Shown here in pieces: positions 13,330 to 20,909 of a stretch of 45,232 bases of DNA. Within the stretch, counting starts at the first letter, position 1; every line of letters starts with the position of its first letter. The stretch is from JBLKSS01 sp047607725 (GTDB taxonomy: Bacteria > Pseudomonadota > Gammaproteobacteria > Enterobacterales > Enterobacteriaceae). Under the pieces are notes generated by a model. It searched no databases. It was not told where the DNA came from and worked only from the letters and a program-made list of their open reading frames with translations. Both the position numbers and the translations under genes were made by a program. The stretch is taken from assembly GCF_047607725.1 (NCBI RefSeq), contig NZ_JBLKSS010000121.1, forward strand, positions 1 through 45,232, read 5' to 3'.

Positions 13330-14735
13330 CAGACCAGGAAATCGAAGCCAGCGTCATCGGTGGCCTGCTGCTAGGCGGTTACACCCCTGATGCGGCGGAT
13401 GTCCTCGCTACGCTGGATGACGACGCTTTCACCGCCAGTCTGTACCGTGAGACGTTCCGCGAAATTCGTCGTCAGGCGAAAACCCTTGGCCTGATTGACG
13501 GGCTGATGGTGGGTGAGGCGATGGGTAGCGGCAACTTTGGCGCGGTGATGGAAACGGCGAAGAAGTGTCCCAGCGCAGCAAATCTCAAGGGGTATGCGCG
13601 GGTACTGGCAGACTATCAGCGTGTGCGGCGCTTCACGGCTTTGTTGGGCGATGGACTGGAGCAGGTGCGCCAATCCTCGAACCACGAGCGAGCGCTGGCA
13701 GTGATGGGGCAGGTATTGGCCTCCCTGCGTGATATCGACTGCCCCGCCGACGAAGTGCGCCCGATGCATATCGACGAGCTGATAGACCCCTACACAGCGC
13801 TACTGGAAAAGCGTCTGAAGAATGGCGAAGCCTCGGACTCATTGAAAACGGGCATTGACGAACTGGATGAAATTCTCGGTGGTATCAATCCGGTAGATCT
13901 GGTGATTGTTGCCGCCCGTCCCGGCATGGGAAAGACTGAATTTGCCTTGAAGGTGGCGGAGGGTGTCGCTGCACAGCATACCACACGCCAGATTGACACG
14001 GAGAACGGCGCGATCACTGAAATCGAACGCAAGGGAGTATTGATCTTCTCGATGGAAATGGACGCGATGCAGGTTATCGAGCGCTCATTGGCGGGAGCCA
14101 GCCATCTTCCGGTTTCAACGTTGCGAAAGCCTTGCCGGATGGATGACGAAGGTTGGGCAAGAGTATCCCAGGGGCTTCGACGCTTACAGGGGCTTGATGT
14201 TTGGGTTGTGGATGCGTCATCGCTCACCATTGAGCAGATACGGGCCATTTCTTACCGGCACAAACTTACTCACCCTGCGTTATCGCTGATTATGGTCGAT
14301 TATCTTGGCCTGATTGAGAAGCCCCGAGCAGAGCGTAATGACCTCGCCGTCGCGCATATTTCAGGCAGCCTCAAGCGTATGGCAAAGGAGCTTAAAACGC
14401 CGGTGATGTCGTTGAGCCAGTTATCCAGAAACGTAGAGCAACGCACCAATAAGCGGCCTACCTGTGCTAATTTAAGGGATTCAGGCAGCATCGAGCAAGA
14501 CGCCGACAGCATCATCATGCTCTACCGCGATGCAGTGTACAACGAGAATAGTCCAGCGGCGAAATACGCTGAACTCATTGTCACTAAAAACCGGTTTGGC
14601 ACCCAAGGAACGGCTTACCAGGAATTCAAAAACGGGCATTTTATGCCAACCGATCAGGAACAAGCTGCGAACGCTTGCCAGAACAACACTAACGTCGCGC
14701 CGATGAAACGTTATGCCAATGGAGCGGCAGTTTAG
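13326..14735 (+). CDS. dnaB: DnaB-type replicative helicase
   Basis: 469 residues. An N-terminal helical domain (about 1-105, starting TDQEIEASVIGGLLLGGY) is followed by a RecA-like ATPase. Walker A is ARPGMGKT (197-204), an E-box region lies at IFSMEMDAMQ, Walker B is LIMVDYLGLI, and the arginine finger lies in VTKNRFGTQG. It unwinds DNA 5' to 3' at the phage fork. It is coupled to the O-like gene by a GTGA overlap. The phage brings its own helicase, as P22 gp12 does, rather than a lambda P-type loader. Confidence 0.93.
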   Translation: MTDQEIEASVIGGLLLGGYTPDAADVLATLDDDAFTASLYRETFREIRRQAKTLGLIDGLMVGEAMGSGNFGAVMETAKKCPSAANLKGYARVLADYQRVRRFTALLGDGLEQVRQSSNHERALAVMGQVLASLRDIDCPADEVRPMHIDELIDPYTALLEKRLKNGEASDSLKTGIDELDEILGGINPVDLVIVAARPGMGKTEFALKVAEGVAAQHTTRQIDTENGAITEIERKGVLIFSMEMDAMQVIERSLAGASHLPVSTLRKPCRMDDEGWARVSQGLRRLQGLDVWVVDASSLTIEQIRAISYRHKLTHPALSLIMVDYLGLIEKPRAERNDLAVAHISGSLKRMAKELKTPVMSLSQLSRNVEQRTNKRPTCANLRDSGSIEQDADSIIMLYRDAVYNENSPAAKYAELIVTKNRFGTQGTAYQEFKNGHFMPTDQEQAANACQNNTNVAPMKRYANGAAV

Positions 14736-14758
14736 CGCAAACAGCGAGGAAAATACCG

Positions 14759-14845
14759 ATGACGGCATATTTAACAGAATTAATCGTGGGGCTGCTTTTC
14801 ATGGCAGCCCTTTTTATTTGGGTGGGTAAATTCAAAGGTGAGTGA
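14759..14845 (+). CDS. Tiny membrane peptide
   Basis: 28 residues, almost all one membrane helix (TELIVGLLFMAALFIWVGKF). GAGGAAAA precedes the ATG, and the stop overlaps the ninB start (TGATG). Possible role in membrane stress or lysis timing, but this is a guess. Confidence 0.5.
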   Translation: MTAYLTELIVGLLFMAALFIWVGKFKGE

Positions 14846-15282
14846 TGAATAAAACACGCTTCCTTCTGCGTGATGAACAAATACGAGAAAACCTGAAAGC
14901 GTTTATTGATTCACTCCCCACTGACGAACACCGCCCCCTCGAAATAACCATCAACGACAGCAAAAGAAATTTGCAGCAAAACAGTTTGTTCCATGTGCTA
15001 TGCACTGATGTCTCACGGCAAGTGTTGTGGGCAGATAAACCGCGCTCGATGTTGGACTGGAAAGCGTTATTCGTCTCAGGCCATGCCATCGCCACAGGCA
15101 GGCCGGGAGAAGTGGTTACAGGGCTGGAGGGGGAATTTTGCAGCATCCGCGAGAGCACAGCTCAGATGGGCGTGAAGCGCATGAACAGTTTGATTGAGTA
15201 CGCGCAAGCCTGGGCAGTGGGAAACGGCGTCAGGCTGCGGGAGGTGCGTTATTCAGGGGATTATTTTGGGAGAGCAACATGA
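14845..15282 (+). CDS. ninB: NinB recombination protein
   Basis: 145 residues. The start NKTRFLLRDEQIRENLKAF and the segment RNLQQNSLFHVLCTDVSRQV match the NinB (lambda Orf) family, which helps SSB-coated DNA recombination in place of RecFOR. The start at 14845 follows AAGGTGAG; a GTG one codon earlier is possible. First of the Nin-region genes. Confidence 0.9.
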   Translation: MNKTRFLLRDEQIRENLKAFIDSLPTDEHRPLEITINDSKRNLQQNSLFHVLCTDVSRQVLWADKPRSMLDWKALFVSGHAIATGRPGEVVTGLEGEFCSIRESTAQMGVKRMNSLIEYAQAWAVGNGVRLREVRYSGDYFGRAT

Positions 15283-15485
15283 AAAAGAGATTACAGAACA
15301 CCAGCATCACTTTTCGGATGTTGCAGCACTGCTTATTCAGGCCGACCAAGCGTTCGCGCAATAAAGTCCGCGAGATACCTGCCGAGGAGGCGGTGACTAC
15401 TTACGACTACAGCGCTCATATTCGTGACGTGCGGATGATGCGCGCCCGTACTCGGACTTCAAAAATAGATTTACAAGCTCAGTAA
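15279..15485 (+). CDS. ninE: NinE-like protein
   Basis: 68 residues with the NinE hallmark LFRPTKRSRNKVREIPAEEA followed by TYDYSAHIRDVRMMRARTR. The function of NinE is unknown. ATGA overlap with ninB. Confidence 0.8.
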   Translation: MKKRLQNTSITFRMLQHCLFRPTKRSRNKVREIPAEEAVTTYDYSAHIRDVRMMRARTRTSKIDLQAQ

Positions 15486-15506
15486 ACTTGCATGGGTGGT
15501 GAGGAA

Positions 15507-16019
15507 ATGATTATCAGCAAAACCCCGAAGGTGTGTAAGGACAGATGGCAGACGCCGCGCGAAGTATTCCAGGCATTAGATGCAGAGTTTGGGTTCTGCC
15601 TTGACGCTGCCGCCGACCACGATAACACCCTGTGTCGCCATTATCTGACCGAAGAGGATGATGCCCTGAGTTGCGAATGGCACACCCGGGGTGCCATTTT
15701 CTGCAATCCACCGTACAGCAATATCATGCCGTGGGTGAAAAAGGCTGCCGAGCAGTGCGCGTTACAGCAACAGACGGTCGTGATGCTCCTGCCCTCCGAC
15801 ACCTCGACAGCGTGGTTCGCTCAGGCACAAAAAACGGCTGATGAGGTGCGATTTATCACCGAGGGGCGATTGTCGTTTATCAGCGCTGAAACTGGCGAGA
15901 AGGGCAAGGCGGGTAACAGCAAGGGTAGCGTGTTGTTCATCTGGCGACCGTGGCGAACCACCCCAAAGGGGATGACCGTGGTAAGCAAGCAGGCGCTGAT
16001 TAACCGAATGTGGGGGTAG
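15507..16019 (+). CDS. Phage DNA N-6-adenine methyltransferase (Dam family)
   Basis: 170 residues from ATG 15507; an ATG at 15492 gives five more residues but lacks a ribosome site. Motifs are WQTPREVFQALDAEFGF, LDAAADHDN and the catalytic NPPY (AIFCNPPYSN), as in the phage Dam family. It would methylate adenines, perhaps to evade host restriction. No paired nuclease is present, so it is an orphan enzyme. Confidence 0.9.
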   Translation: MIISKTPKVCKDRWQTPREVFQALDAEFGFCLDAAADHDNTLCRHYLTEEDDALSCEWHTRGAIFCNPPYSNIMPWVKKAAEQCALQQQTVVMLLPSDTSTAWFAQAQKTADEVRFITEGRLSFISAETGEKGKAGNSKGSVLFIWRPWRTTPKGMTVVSKQALINRMWG

Positions 16020-16021
16020 GT

Positions 16022-16312
16022 ATGGCAAATCTTCGCAAAGAAGCGCGGGGCCGCGAATGCATGGTTCGTTTGCCAGGAATATGCGGCGGTGATATCGAGA
16101 CCGTGGTACTGGCACATTACCGCATGGCGGGACTCTGTGGTACCGGAATGAAACCCCATGATTTGTTCGGTGCCTGGACCTGTAGCCGGTGCCATAACGA
16201 AATCGACCGTCGAACCCGTTTAACCGATGCTGAATATGCCCGACTGGCACATCTGGAAGGCGTCATTCGCACACAGGCGGTCTTGCTGAAGGAGGAAAAG
16301 CTATCAACGTGA
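16022..16312 (+). CDS. DUF1364 family protein (NinG-position zinc protein)
   Basis: 96 residues from ATG 16022 (MANLRKEARGRECMVRLPGI), the typical start of DUF1364. A Cys/His set (C...C at RECMVRLPGICGG, then H in LAHYR and CSRCHNEID) suggests an HNH-like metal fold. These proteins sit between Dam and RusA in many lambdoid phages and may handle recombination intermediates. Activity unknown. Confidence 0.8.
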   Translation: MANLRKEARGRECMVRLPGICGGDIETVVLAHYRMAGLCGTGMKPHDLFGAWTCSRCHNEIDRRTRLTDAEYARLAHLEGVIRTQAVLLKEEKLST

Positions 16313-16668
16313 GGCGATACCACATCACTCTCCCGTTTCCTCCCTCGGTCAATCATTACTGGTATCACGCCAAAGGCAAACACTTCATCAAAGAGAAAGG
16401 CATCCAGTACCGGCGCTCGGTAATGGCCGAAATCGTGCGTCTACGGCTCGCTGTGCGGTTTTCCGGCCAGATTAGAGTCAGGGTGGTGGCGAACCCACCA
16501 GACCGCAGGAAACGGGATTTGGACAATCTTTTAAAAGCGCCCCTCGATGCGCTCCAGCACGCTGGGGTTTACGAAGACGACAACCAGATAATCGACCTGC
16601 ACATCATCCGGGGCGAGAAGGTGCTGGGCGGGAAACTCGACATCACGTTAACGCTGCTGGAGGCATAG
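16309..16668 (+). CDS. rusA: RusA-type Holliday junction resolvase
   Basis: 119 residues. LPFPPSVNHYW at the start and the acid cluster PPDRRKRDLDNLLKAPLDAL followed by GVYEDDNQI match RusA. It cuts four-way junctions symmetrically in dimer form, resolving phage recombination and replication branches before packaging. The GTG start overlaps the previous stop. Confidence 0.93.
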   Translation: MRRYHITLPFPPSVNHYWYHAKGKHFIKEKGIQYRRSVMAEIVRLRLAVRFSGQIRVRVVANPPDRRKRDLDNLLKAPLDALQHAGVYEDDNQIIDLHIIRGEKVLGGKLDITLTLLEA

Positions 16669-16669
16669 A

Positions 16670-17359
16670 ATGAACATTGAGTGGGTGCGGGGCCGGGTCA
16701 GATACGCGTTGGCGGATACTCTCATCGCTGAAAACGGGCAGTTGGGCAATCTGGCGGAGGGGACGCGGATAGAGACCTCACGCTTCAATCGTAACCCGCC
16801 GCGCTTCTTGAGCTATGCGAACGGGCGCAAGGTCAGGGTGCCATCGTCGCCGGTGAAAGCGAAGCAAACGCGGGCGAAGGGCAAGTCGGCAATTCTGATG
16901 CTTGAGTACAATTATTCTCTCGTGCCCTGGCGTCGTGCCATCGGCTGCCTTGATGAGCCGCTACAGGCGTGGATCCGGTATTGCTACGGTGATTACCGGT
17001 ATCATGCTGAGCAGCTCAAGGTGCTGCCTTACGTGTGGCAGAATTTCATAGAGCAGCAACCGGGGCATATATCCGACAAGGTGAGGCAGCGCTTACAAGG
17101 ACTGGCGTTGCTTGCTGTGCAGGTGGTGGCACGGGAAATAGATGGTCGCCCGAATCGCTACACCTATGCTGAACTGGCGGATATGGTGGGTGTGACAGCT
17201 GACAATTGGCGGATGAGGTACGAGGGCTATTGGCGCGCCTTAATGGCGGAAGTTTCTGTACTAGATGAATACGCACTGGATGAGCTGTATCAACAGCGAA
17301 AGGGGCTTATCGAGGTGAGAAAGAAAAAGGATTTGCAAATGTTCGGTTTTTGCTTATAA
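16670..17359 (+). CDS. Late transcription antiterminator Q (Phage_antitermQ type)
   Basis: 229 residues. The start MNIEWVRGRVRYALADTLIA and the core LVPWRRAIGCLDEPLQAWIR plus YCYGDYRYH match the Q family seen in phage 82 and many enterobacterial prophages. An HTH-like segment is visible at TYAELADMVGVTADNWRMRY. It would load at the late promoter 100 bases downstream and allow read-through of the hairpin terminator at 17555 into lysis and structural genes. Last gene of the rightward early operon. Confidence 0.85.
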   Translation: MNIEWVRGRVRYALADTLIAENGQLGNLAEGTRIETSRFNRNPPRFLSYANGRKVRVPSSPVKAKQTRAKGKSAILMLEYNYSLVPWRRAIGCLDEPLQAWIRYCYGDYRYHAEQLKVLPYVWQNFIEQQPGHISDKVRQRLQGLALLAVQVVAREIDGRPNRYTYAELADMVGVTADNWRMRYEGYWRALMAEVSVLDEYALDELYQQRKGLIEVRKKKDLQMFGFCL

Positions 17360-17465
17360 TTTGGCTATAAATCTATATGATGTTTAAATTGTAGCTAAAG
17401 CTTGGATGCATCAAATCCGGCTTCTCAAGGCCTCAACTCCCTCAGGTGTTTGGGGTTTTCTGCTA

Positions 17466-17493
17466 TTGACAGCTACTGATTGCTGAATAAAAT
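17466..17493 (+). promoter_or_regulatory. Probable late promoter pR'
   Basis: TTGACA (17466-17471) and TAAAAT (17488-17493) with a 16-base spacer, 107 bases after Q. This is where lambdoid phages keep the constitutive promoter that Q controls. Confidence 0.75.
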
Positions 17494-17500
17494 TATTGCG

Positions 17501-17550
17501 TCGCACATCTAATTGTTGTCTAGTCCGTATCAGTTTGCGCAGATGTGCGA
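17501..17550 (+). promoter_or_regulatory. Inverted repeat in the late leader
   Basis: TCGCACATCT (17501-17510) and AGATGTGCGA (17541-17550) are perfect 10-bp arms 30 bases apart. They begin about at the expected transcript start, so they could form the first RNA structure or a Q/pause-related site. Confidence 0.55.
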
Positions 17551-17554
17551 TAAG

Positions 17555-17580
17555 GCCCCGGTTAATGCCGGGGCTTTGTT
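17555..17580 (+). terminator. Terminator after the late promoter (tR'-like)
   Basis: GCCCCGG-TTAATG-CCGGGGC (17555-17574) then TTTGTT. It would stop late transcription about 75 bases in unless Q acts. It also ends the leftward gene at 17581 from the other side. Confidence 0.8.
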
Positions 17581-18021
17581 CTAACAAAAAAATCCAAGTG
17601 CTTTCTCTAGGGTGGTCATTTTTATATTAGAATCCCCCTTAAGAACCATATCTGTTCGGTACTCAGCAATAGTTTCTAGTGATGACCATACCGTCGAGTC
17701 ATGCTTTTGTATACTGCTGTGCTGGGATAAAAGCTCTTTATCATCGTAATCTTCGACATTAGTATAGAGGGCCACGTAGCGTAAAGCTTGTACTCGCGAT
17801 GATTCGCCTTCAGCGCCAAATTTGAACGCATTCTGGACGGCTGCAATTGTTGCGATACATAAGCCGGTAAAAAGAGGATTTCCAATGGAGGCCATGACAG
17901 ATGAGCCGAGAAGCAACAGACAGAAAGTAAGAACTTTATCAATTCTGCCTGTAATCACACTAAAAATGCGGTGTAGAACATAAGAGTAATAGATTGCGTA
18001 AACAGTGTTTTCTCGACTCAT
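17581..18021 (-). CDS. Two-helix membrane protein, SLATT-like, inverted accessory gene
   Basis: 146 residues. Two membrane helices lie at about residues 30-47 (VLTFCLLLLGSSVMAS) and 49-68 (PLFTGLCIATIAAVQNAFKF). A long cytoplasmic helical tail starts FGAEGESSRVQALRYVALYT. This layout recalls SLATT-type effectors, which form membrane pores in some phage-defence systems. It is encoded opposite to late genes, between Q and the holin, and is preceded 9 bases upstream by a small coupled gene. Ribosome site AGAGGA. A role in excluding other phages is inferred; the SLATT link is by layout, not by a search. Confidence 0.6.
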   Translation of the reverse strand: MSRENTVYAIYYSYVLHRIFSVITGRIDKVLTFCLLLLGSSVMASIGNPLFTGLCIATIAAVQNAFKFGAEGESSRVQALRYVALYTNVEDYDDKELLSQHSSIQKHDSTVWSSLETIAEYRTDMVLKGDSNIKMTTLEKALGFFC

Positions 18022-18030
18022 AAATCCTCT

Positions 18031-18171
18031 TTAATTACTTTTACCGCTTCCCCCTGAATTATTTTGAGATGGCGGTGTAATTGGTTTGGGTTGTTTGGCT
18101 TGCTCGTAGATTGTCTTTGCAAGCCCTTTGGGTAGACTGTCACCAGTAACTTGATGTTTAGGGTTGCTCAT
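18031..18171 (-). CDS. Small disordered protein, first gene of the inverted cassette
   Basis: 46 residues (MSNPKHQVTGDSLPKGLAKT to NNSGGSGKSN), Pro/Ser/Asn-rich and likely disordered. GGAG lies nine bases before the ATG at 18171. It is followed directly by the two-helix membrane protein, so the two form an operon and may work as partners, for example regulator or antidote and effector. Confidence 0.6.
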   Translation of the reverse strand: MSNPKHQVTGDSLPKGLAKTIYEQAKQPKPITPPSQNNSGGSGKSN

Positions 18172-18263
18172 AAATTTCTCCGTGTCTGAATAGTAAATTT
18201 TGGCGAGTTAACGATATCAGATGTGGAAATGCGCCGCCAGACGTTATCTGGCACTTATTCCAA

Positions 18264-18288
18264 GGCTACGCTCCGGCGTGGCCTTTTT
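18264..18288 (+). terminator. Rho-independent terminator before the lysis genes
   Basis: GGCTACGC-TCCG-GCGTGGCC (one G-U pair) followed by TTTTT. It is oriented to stop rightward transcription just before the holin, a second barrier that Q must overcome. Confidence 0.75.
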
Positions 18289-18335
18289 AATTTCTGACCG
18301 ACAGCCACCCATCTAGAGGTGGGGTGATAAAAACA

Positions 18336-18515
18336 ATGGGAAATTACACAACCGGCTACGCCTATAGCTGGGGTTTTGTCACGTGCCTGTTGGGCGTGTT
18401 CTCTCTCAGTCAGTGGGCATTGATTATTGGTATTGCCTGTACGCTGGCTACTTTCCTGCTGAACTGGATTTACCGGCATAAGGAATACCGTTTTAGGACG
18501 AAACGCGACCAATGA
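18336..18515 (+). CDS. Class II holin (S21/phage_holin_2_1-like)
   Basis: 59 residues from ATG 18336; a GTG four codons upstream is a possible longer start, like the dual starts of S21. Two helices are visible (GYAYSWGFVTCLLGVFSL and SQWALIIGIACTLATFLL) with the SQWA turn typical of the family and a basic tail. Forms small inner-membrane holes that depolarise the cell and release the SAR endolysin. Stop overlaps the endolysin start. Confidence 0.85.
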   Translation: MGNYTTGYAYSWGFVTCLLGVFSLSQWALIIGIACTLATFLLNWIYRHKEYRFRTKRDQ

Positions 18516-18988
18516 ATCCCGATCTCCGTAACCGATTGATAAAAGCCACAGCAGGCGGCGCTATTGCTATGGCCACGGTACTCATCCAATGGCACGAGGG
18601 CGTACGCTACACGCCCTACCGGGATTCCGGCGGCGTGTTGTCGGTCTGTTATGGGCATACCGGTAGCGATATCGTTCCTGGTAAACGCTATAACGCTGCT
18701 GAATGCCAATACCTGTTGGATAGCGACCTGAAAGCGGCAATGGCCGTCGTTAACGTCAATGTCACGGTATCGCTAACAGAGAGCCAAAAAGCAGCGCTTG
18801 CGTCGTTCGTCTACAACGTGGGGAGCGGGGCGTTTGAGCGCTCGACGCTGCTGAAGAAGCTGAACGCCGGAGACAGGGCCGGTGCCTGTAACGAGATGCG
18901 GCGCTGGAAGTATGTTGACGGCAAGGTCTCGAAGGGGCTGGTCAGTCGGCGGGCGGTAGAGCGCGAGCTTTGTCTGACACCATCGTAA
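18512..18988 (+). CDS. SAR endolysin, glycoside hydrolase 24 lysozyme
   Basis: 158 residues. The weakly hydrophobic N-terminus KATAGGAIAMATVLIQ (about 11-26) serves as a signal-anchor-release segment. The catalytic Glu29 is in WHEGVR, Asp38 in YRDSGG and Thr50 in CYGHT, the E-D-T triad of phage T4/P21-type lysozymes. Cleaves peptidoglycan after release from the membrane, which suits the class II holin upstream. Confidence 0.93.
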   Translation: MNPDLRNRLIKATAGGAIAMATVLIQWHEGVRYTPYRDSGGVLSVCYGHTGSDIVPGKRYNAAECQYLLDSDLKAAMAVVNVNVTVSLTESQKAALASFVYNVGSGAFERSTLLKKLNAGDRAGACNEMRRWKYVDGKVSKGLVSRRAVERELCLTPS

Positions 18989-19009
18989 CCCATTAATCCA
19001 AACCAATGA

Positions 19010-19036
19010 GCCTCGGCACAGTCCGGGGCTTTTTTT
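19010..19036 (+). terminator. Terminator after the endolysin
   Basis: GCCTCGG-CACAGT-CCGGGGC (one G-U pair) then TTTTTTT. Strong form. It lies inside the late region, so either late transcription is antiterminated or the antirepressor block after it has separate control. Confidence 0.75.
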
Positions 19037-19079
19037 CACCTGCGCACCGAAAGCGCATCTAAAAACACCGAACCTGAAC

Positions 19080-19167
19080 CTATGGAATGAGCCTTTGAGG
19101 GCGTCAGTTTGTGCTGGCGAGCCTTCGGTGGGCTGACGTTCTATTTCGGCAAAGGTTCATTTCATAG
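19080..19167 (+). ncRNA. Structured RNA upstream of the antirepressor, C4-like candidate
   Basis: Bases 19080-19096 pair with 19151-19167 in a 17-bp stem that is unbroken only if two G-U pairs are allowed, which points to selection as RNA rather than as a DNA palindrome. Inside, GCGTCAG (19101-19107) pairs with CTGACGT (19133-19139, one G-U). The element lies between a terminator and the ribosome site of a BRO-N antirepressor gene. In phage P1 the C4 antisense RNA sits upstream of ant and silences it, so this is a candidate of that kind. Identity with the C4 family is not shown. Confidence 0.6.
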
Positions 19168-19181
19168 AAAAGGTAAACGCA

Positions 19182-19766
19182 ATGAAAACATTAACGTTTA
19201 AAAATCACTCCGTGGTGCCGTTTGACAATGGTGACGGGAAAATCTGGTTTACCAGTGAGCAATTGGCGGAACTGCTGGGCTACGCTGACAGCAAGAAGAT
19301 TGCCAATCTCTATAACCGTCATAAGGATGAGTTCACAGCCTGTATGTCAACCTTGGCCAAAGTGAGGACCTGTAATGAAAACAATGAATTACAGCATACT
19401 CAAGTACGCGTGTTTTCGCCACGGGGCGCTCACCTTATTGGCATGGTATCGCGTACCAAGGTAGCTAAAGACCTTCGTATTTGGTTGCTGGACCTGGCTG
19501 AAAAAGAATCAGGTATTGAAGTCGGCTGCCTTGAAGTTAGCAATCTCACTCAGCTTGCAGGGCAAAAGCTCCACGATGTGATAGCGGCATTTGACAAAAA
19601 GTCATTCAAACATCGTGGGCAGAAAGGAAGTGGATTACTCGCCCAACGTAAACGCGACATCCAGACGATCAAGGAAGCGACCAAACTCGCTCTGCAATTG
19701 ACGCAAATAGCCATCCCAGATTTGGGCGGCTTTCCCGATACTGATGAAGATCCGCAAACAGCATGA
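19182..19766 (+). CDS. BRO-N domain phage antirepressor
   Basis: 194 residues. The BRO-N domain covers about 1-105 (IWFTSEQLAELLGYADSKKI, then RVFSPRGAHLIGMVSRT and DLRIWLLDLAEKE). The C-terminal half is basic and helical (GSGLLAQRKRDIQTIKEATK). Such proteins bind and inactivate prophage repressors. Placed in the late/lysis region behind a terminator and the structured RNA at 19080, like ant in P1-type systems. AAGG precedes the ATG. Confidence 0.8.
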   Translation: MKTLTFKNHSVVPFDNGDGKIWFTSEQLAELLGYADSKKIANLYNRHKDEFTACMSTLAKVRTCNENNELQHTQVRVFSPRGAHLIGMVSRTKVAKDLRIWLLDLAEKESGIEVGCLEVSNLTQLAGQKLHDVIAAFDKKSFKHRGQKGSGLLAQRKRDIQTIKEATKLALQLTQIAIPDLGGFPDTDEDPQTA

Positions 19767-19984
19767 AAGACTACACACCATTCATTGAAAAATATGTGGT
19801 CGCTGAACTGGTGAAACAGGGCTACGAGCAATCGGTCGCCCTGAAGGGTGCTGACAGGGCGGTAGACTATTACCGCCACTGTGCCTCCGCCAGTGCCAGA
19901 GGCAAGATGTTTGACGACTGCCTGCATATTGCCAAGGTGTGGGCAAGTAAGTATCAGCCGAAACGCAAGGGTGCTGCACGATGA
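19763..19984 (+). CDS. Hypothetical protein coupled to the antirepressor
   Basis: 73 residues (MKDYTPFIEKYVVAELVKQG to QPKRKGAAR), helical, with ATGA overlaps on both sides (antirepressor and Rz). Not recognised. The tight coupling suggests co-expression with the antirepressor and spanins. Confidence 0.6.
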   Translation: MKDYTPFIEKYVVAELVKQGYEQSVALKGADRAVDYYRHCASASARGKMFDDCLHIAKVWASKYQPKRKGAAR

Positions 19985-20379
19985 ATACCGTTCTCGGTTG
20001 GCGGATGATAGTAGTCGGCCTTTTGCTCGCGACGACTACCGCTCTCGCTATAGTGGTTAGAGTTCAGTACGTCGAAATCACCCATTTAAAGCAGGCGAAC
20101 CAATCGATGGTCGCCGAGCGTGACGCCGCCCGCGCACAGTTTACCCACTATGAACAGGCGATAGCGCTGTTCAACCAGATAGCCGGAGCGACACAGGATG
20201 CACATCAGCACGCGGTGCAGGACTTTCAGCCCCGTATTGTCCAGATACGCGAGGCCATTACGCCTAAGCGCTGTGCTCGTCTGCCTGTGCCTGCTGGGGC
20301 TGTTAACCGGCTGCGGGCGCACGCAGACAAGATACCTGCCCATCCAACCCGCGCCGATACCGGCCACGCTGCTCGATGA
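19981..20379 (+). CDS. Rz-like inner-membrane spanin
   Basis: 132 residues with an N-terminal anchor (about 8-26, MIVVGLLLATTTALAIVV) and a periplasmic coiled coil (EITHLKQANQSMVAERDAAR). Standard i-spanin layout. It bridges to the outer-membrane lipoprotein encoded inside its own gene and disrupts the outer membrane after lysozyme action. Confidence 0.85.
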   Translation: MNTVLGWRMIVVGLLLATTTALAIVVRVQYVEITHLKQANQSMVAERDAARAQFTHYEQAIALFNQIAGATQDAHQHAVQDFQPRIVQIREAITPKRCARLPVPAGAVNRLRAHADKIPAHPTRADTGHAAR

Positions 20380-20533
20380 TTGTCCACCACCGGTCATCCC
20401 GGAGCGCATGACGTGGGGCGACAGCGTGATACTCAACGAGAAGCTGTTGCTGGCGCTGGAGATGTGCAATCAGGATAAAGCCGCTTTGAGGCAGATTGAG
20501 GATATAAGACATGGGACGACAAACAAAAAATAA
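20198..20533 (+). CDS. Rz1-like outer-membrane spanin lipoprotein
   Basis: Out-of-frame gene overlapping Rz. A lipoprotein signal with lipobox LLTGC lies after VLVCLCLLG, followed by Pro-rich RYLPIQPAPIPATLLDDCPP. The ATG at 20198 would give a long 39-residue signal; a GTG at 20273 gives a more usual length, so the start is uncertain. It runs past the end of Rz and 23 bases into terS, with a C-terminal part (LLLALEMCNQDKAALRQIED) longer than in lambda Rz1. Confidence 0.8.
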   Translation: MHISTRCRTFSPVLSRYARPLRLSAVLVCLCLLGLLTGCGRTQTRYLPIQPAPIPATLLDDCPPPVIPERMTWGDSVILNEKLLLALEMCNQDKAALRQIEDIRHGTTNKK

Positions 20534-20909
20534 AGTCGGTCGCCCGAGTGAGCTTGCACAAAGTCTGGAAAAGGCTAAAGCGTATTTGTTAGGGGACTAT
20601 GAAAAGCTGGGTGATGTTGTCCCGAGCATCGCCGGATTGGCTTGCTATCTCGCCGTATCGCGCTCATCAGTGTACGACTGGGCTAAACAATCCAATGAAT
20701 TTTCGTACATCGTAGAGGGCATTCTGGCCCTACAGGAAAATTGTTTAATTAACAAAGGATTGCAGGGCGAGTTTAACGCAACGATTGCCAAGCTTATGCT
20801 GACCAAACATGGCTACTCCGATAAGCAGGAGCTGACCGGCAAAGACGGCGGCCCACTTCAGGTAGAGACCAAACCACTCTCCTCACTATTTCATGATGAC
20901 GAATCTTAA
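20511..20909 (+). CDS. terS: Terminase small subunit
   Basis: 132 residues with a basic N-terminus (TKNKVGRPSEL), an HTH (SIAGLACYLAVSRSSVYDWA, about 39-58) and a helical oligomerisation region (CLINKGLQGEFNATIAKLML). This is the pattern of GP3_package-type small terminases as in P22 gp3. It recognises the packaging site and stimulates TerL. Overlaps TerL by 17 bases. Confidence 0.88.
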   Translation: MGRQTKNKVGRPSELAQSLEKAKAYLLGDYEKLGDVVPSIAGLACYLAVSRSSVYDWAKQSNEFSYIVEGILALQENCLINKGLQGEFNATIAKLMLTKHGYSDKQELTGKDGGPLQVETKPLSSLFHDDES

